This document shows positions 5,152 through 6,115 of a stretch of 6,115 nucleotides of DNA, piece by piece. Source of the DNA: Planctomycetaceae bacterium. GTDB taxonomy: Bacteria > Planctomycetota > Planctomycetia > Planctomycetales > Planctomycetaceae. The DNA is taken from assembly GCA_016795125.1 (NCBI GenBank), contig JAEUIG010000632.1, positions 1 to 6,115 on the forward strand, in the 5' to 3' direction. Position numbers and translations under genes: made by a program. Under the pieces are notes generated by a model. It saw only the letters and a list, made by a program, of their open reading frames with translations. It was not told the DNA's origin and made no database searches. The number at the start of each line of letters is the position of its first letter. The first letter of the stretch is position 1.

Positions 5152-6115
5152 CTATTTCTGCCAAGGCGTCTTGATGCCGGCTTTGTCGGCACTGGCCTGG
5201 AGGACGGCCGCGTGCTCGCGGTGCAGCGGGATGCCGCTCTTGCAGAAATCCTCCGCGCGCTCCCATTCCAGCTCACCGGGAAACCGGACCTGATCGAAGC
5301 CCTCGGCAGGCGGCAACGCGCGGATGCCGGCCATCGTGCTGTCGAGTTCCTTGTAGAACCGGTCCTCGTCGCCGAACTGCTTGAGGTCGATGACGTAAAA
5401 GAAGTGCTCGGAGTGCTCTTCCGCCGGGCGACCGGTTTTGTGCAGCGGCAGCTTGCCGCCGACCAGCGGACCGGCAAGGACCGAGGACAGGAACGCCAGT
5501 CCGAACCCGCGCGCCCCGGCGCAGGGCATGAGAGTCTTCGCGGCTTTGGCCTCGTTCGTCGGCCGGCCCTCGGCATCGAGCGCGAAGCCGTCCGGCAGCG
5601 GCAGTCCGTAGAGCTGGAAGCTTTCGACTTTTCCCCAGGACGTGGCCGCACAGGCCATATCCAGAACGAACGGCGCGCCGGTGCGCGACGGCACGCCCCA
5701 GGAGAAGGCGTTGTTGGCGACGGCCGGTCCGCGGCTGCCGAACGCGGCGACCGTGGGACCGGCGGTGCTCGTCGTGCTGTAACCGATCATCCCTTCCGCA
5801 ACGGCCATCAACGTGTAGACGGAAGCGGCGCCGTAATGCTGGCTGTTCCTGACTGCGACGGTTCCCGTGCCGACTTCGCGCGCCTTCTTGATGGCGAGCT
5901 GCATCCCTTTTGTCGCAGCCACGTGACCGATGGCGCGGCCGCCATCGAGCACGCCGATCGCGGCGGTCTCGTGGACCGTCAGCACGGCGGCGCGCGGGTC
6001 GAGGTCGCCGGTGTCGATCGAGTTCAGGTAGCGCGGCAGCGCCCGCGTGCCGTGCGACTGGATGCCGCGAATGTCGGCTTCAACGAGCCGGTCCGCTGCG
6101 ACCTCGGCGTCGAAC
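5152..6115 (-). CDS. Malate/L-lactate dehydrogenase family oxidoreductase (Ldh_2), 5' end beyond window
   Basis: NAD(P)-dependent oxidoreductases of this non-Rossmann family interconvert 2-hydroxy and 2-keto acids (or imines) in the cytoplasm. Members include malate, sulfolactate and ureidoglycolate dehydrogenases and 2,3-diketo-L-gulonate reductase. The frame stays open to the right edge, so 320 residues and the stop are visible, and about 20-40 N-terminal residues are missing. Visible hallmarks, numbered from the first complete codon, are: ADIRGIQSHGTRALPRYLNSI with the likely catalytic H21; the nucleotide-site motif NSQHYG (90-95); the GSRGPAVANNAFSWGVP and FVLDMACAATSWGK segments; GARGFGLAFLSSVLAGPLVGG (around 200-220), where family members usually have KG; and the late GIPL. 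A GTG at 5983-5985 is an internal codon, not the start, because the catalytic SHG lies upstream of it. It lies 294 nt ahead of the sugar-binding protein, on the same strand, which suggests a role in using the imported compound. The exact substrate is unknown. Confidence 0.9.
   Translation of the reverse strand, partial: FDAEVAADRLVEADIRGIQSHGTRALPRYLNSIDTGDLDPRAAVLTVHETAAIGVLDGGRAIGHVAATKGMQLAIKKAREVGTGTVAVRNSQHYGAASVYTLMAVAEGMIGYSTTSTAGPTVAAFGSRGPAVANNAFSWGVPSRTGAPFVLDMACAATSWGKVESFQLYGLPLPDGFALDAEGRPTNEAKAAKTLMPCAGARGFGLAFLSSVLAGPLVGGKLPLHKTGRPAEEHSEHFFYVIDLKQFGDEDRFYKELDSTMAGIRALPPAEGFDQVRFPGELEWERAEDFCKSGIPLHREHAAVLQASADKAGIKTPWQK

Noticed and set aside
5152..5985. Dehydrogenase starting at the GTG at 5985 as a complete gene
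   Set aside because: The frame continues to the window edge and the upstream codons encode the conserved RGIQSHG segment with the catalytic His. The gene is therefore longer and cut by the window.

Overview
The window looks like a chromosomal segment of a GC-rich member of the Planctomycetota. The CsrA sequence (opening MLVLSRKKNES, with EIRGDKVRLGI) is close to what I remember of planctomycetal CsrA proteins. The intergenic spaces also carry the heptamer-type and CACGGAGG-type inverted repeats that I recall from planctomycete and similar environmental genomes. This placement rests on recall, not on a search.

Every supported gene lies on the minus strand. In order of transcription (right to left) they are: (1) an NAD(P)-dependent Ldh_2-family dehydrogenase, cut by the right edge (5152-6115); (2) a lipoprotein sugar-binding protein (3697-4857); (3) an RbsC-type sugar ABC permease (2214-3464); (4) an RbsA/MglA-type tandem ATPase (596-2158); and (5) the RNA-binding regulator csrA (61-270). 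Genes 2-4 form a complete carbohydrate-uptake ABC importer of the ribose/xylose/galactose class. The dehydrogenase ahead of it probably acts on a 2-hydroxy or 2-keto acid made from the imported compound, but the substrate cannot be read from the sequence. csrA appears to be a separate unit: a good sigma70-like promoter (388-416) sits in the gap behind the ATPase gene. It is followed by a leader of about 110 nt with two hairpins and a near-consensus CsrA site, which suggests autoregulation.

The spaces between the genes are the most distinctive part. Each of the three junctions in the dehydrogenase-importer cluster holds a different inverted repeat: a CACAAAG/CACAGAG-type element at 4955-5146, a near-perfect CACGGAGG-type hairpin at 3562-3637, and an inverted pair of GGGTCKA heptamer arrays at 2131-2235. 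The last one overlaps both flanking genes, supplying the final residues of the permease and the apparent first residues of the ATPase. I found no transposase, RNA gene, CRISPR array or clearly new defence or biosynthetic system. The gene content is ordinary, and the interest lies in the junction repeats and the csrA leader.
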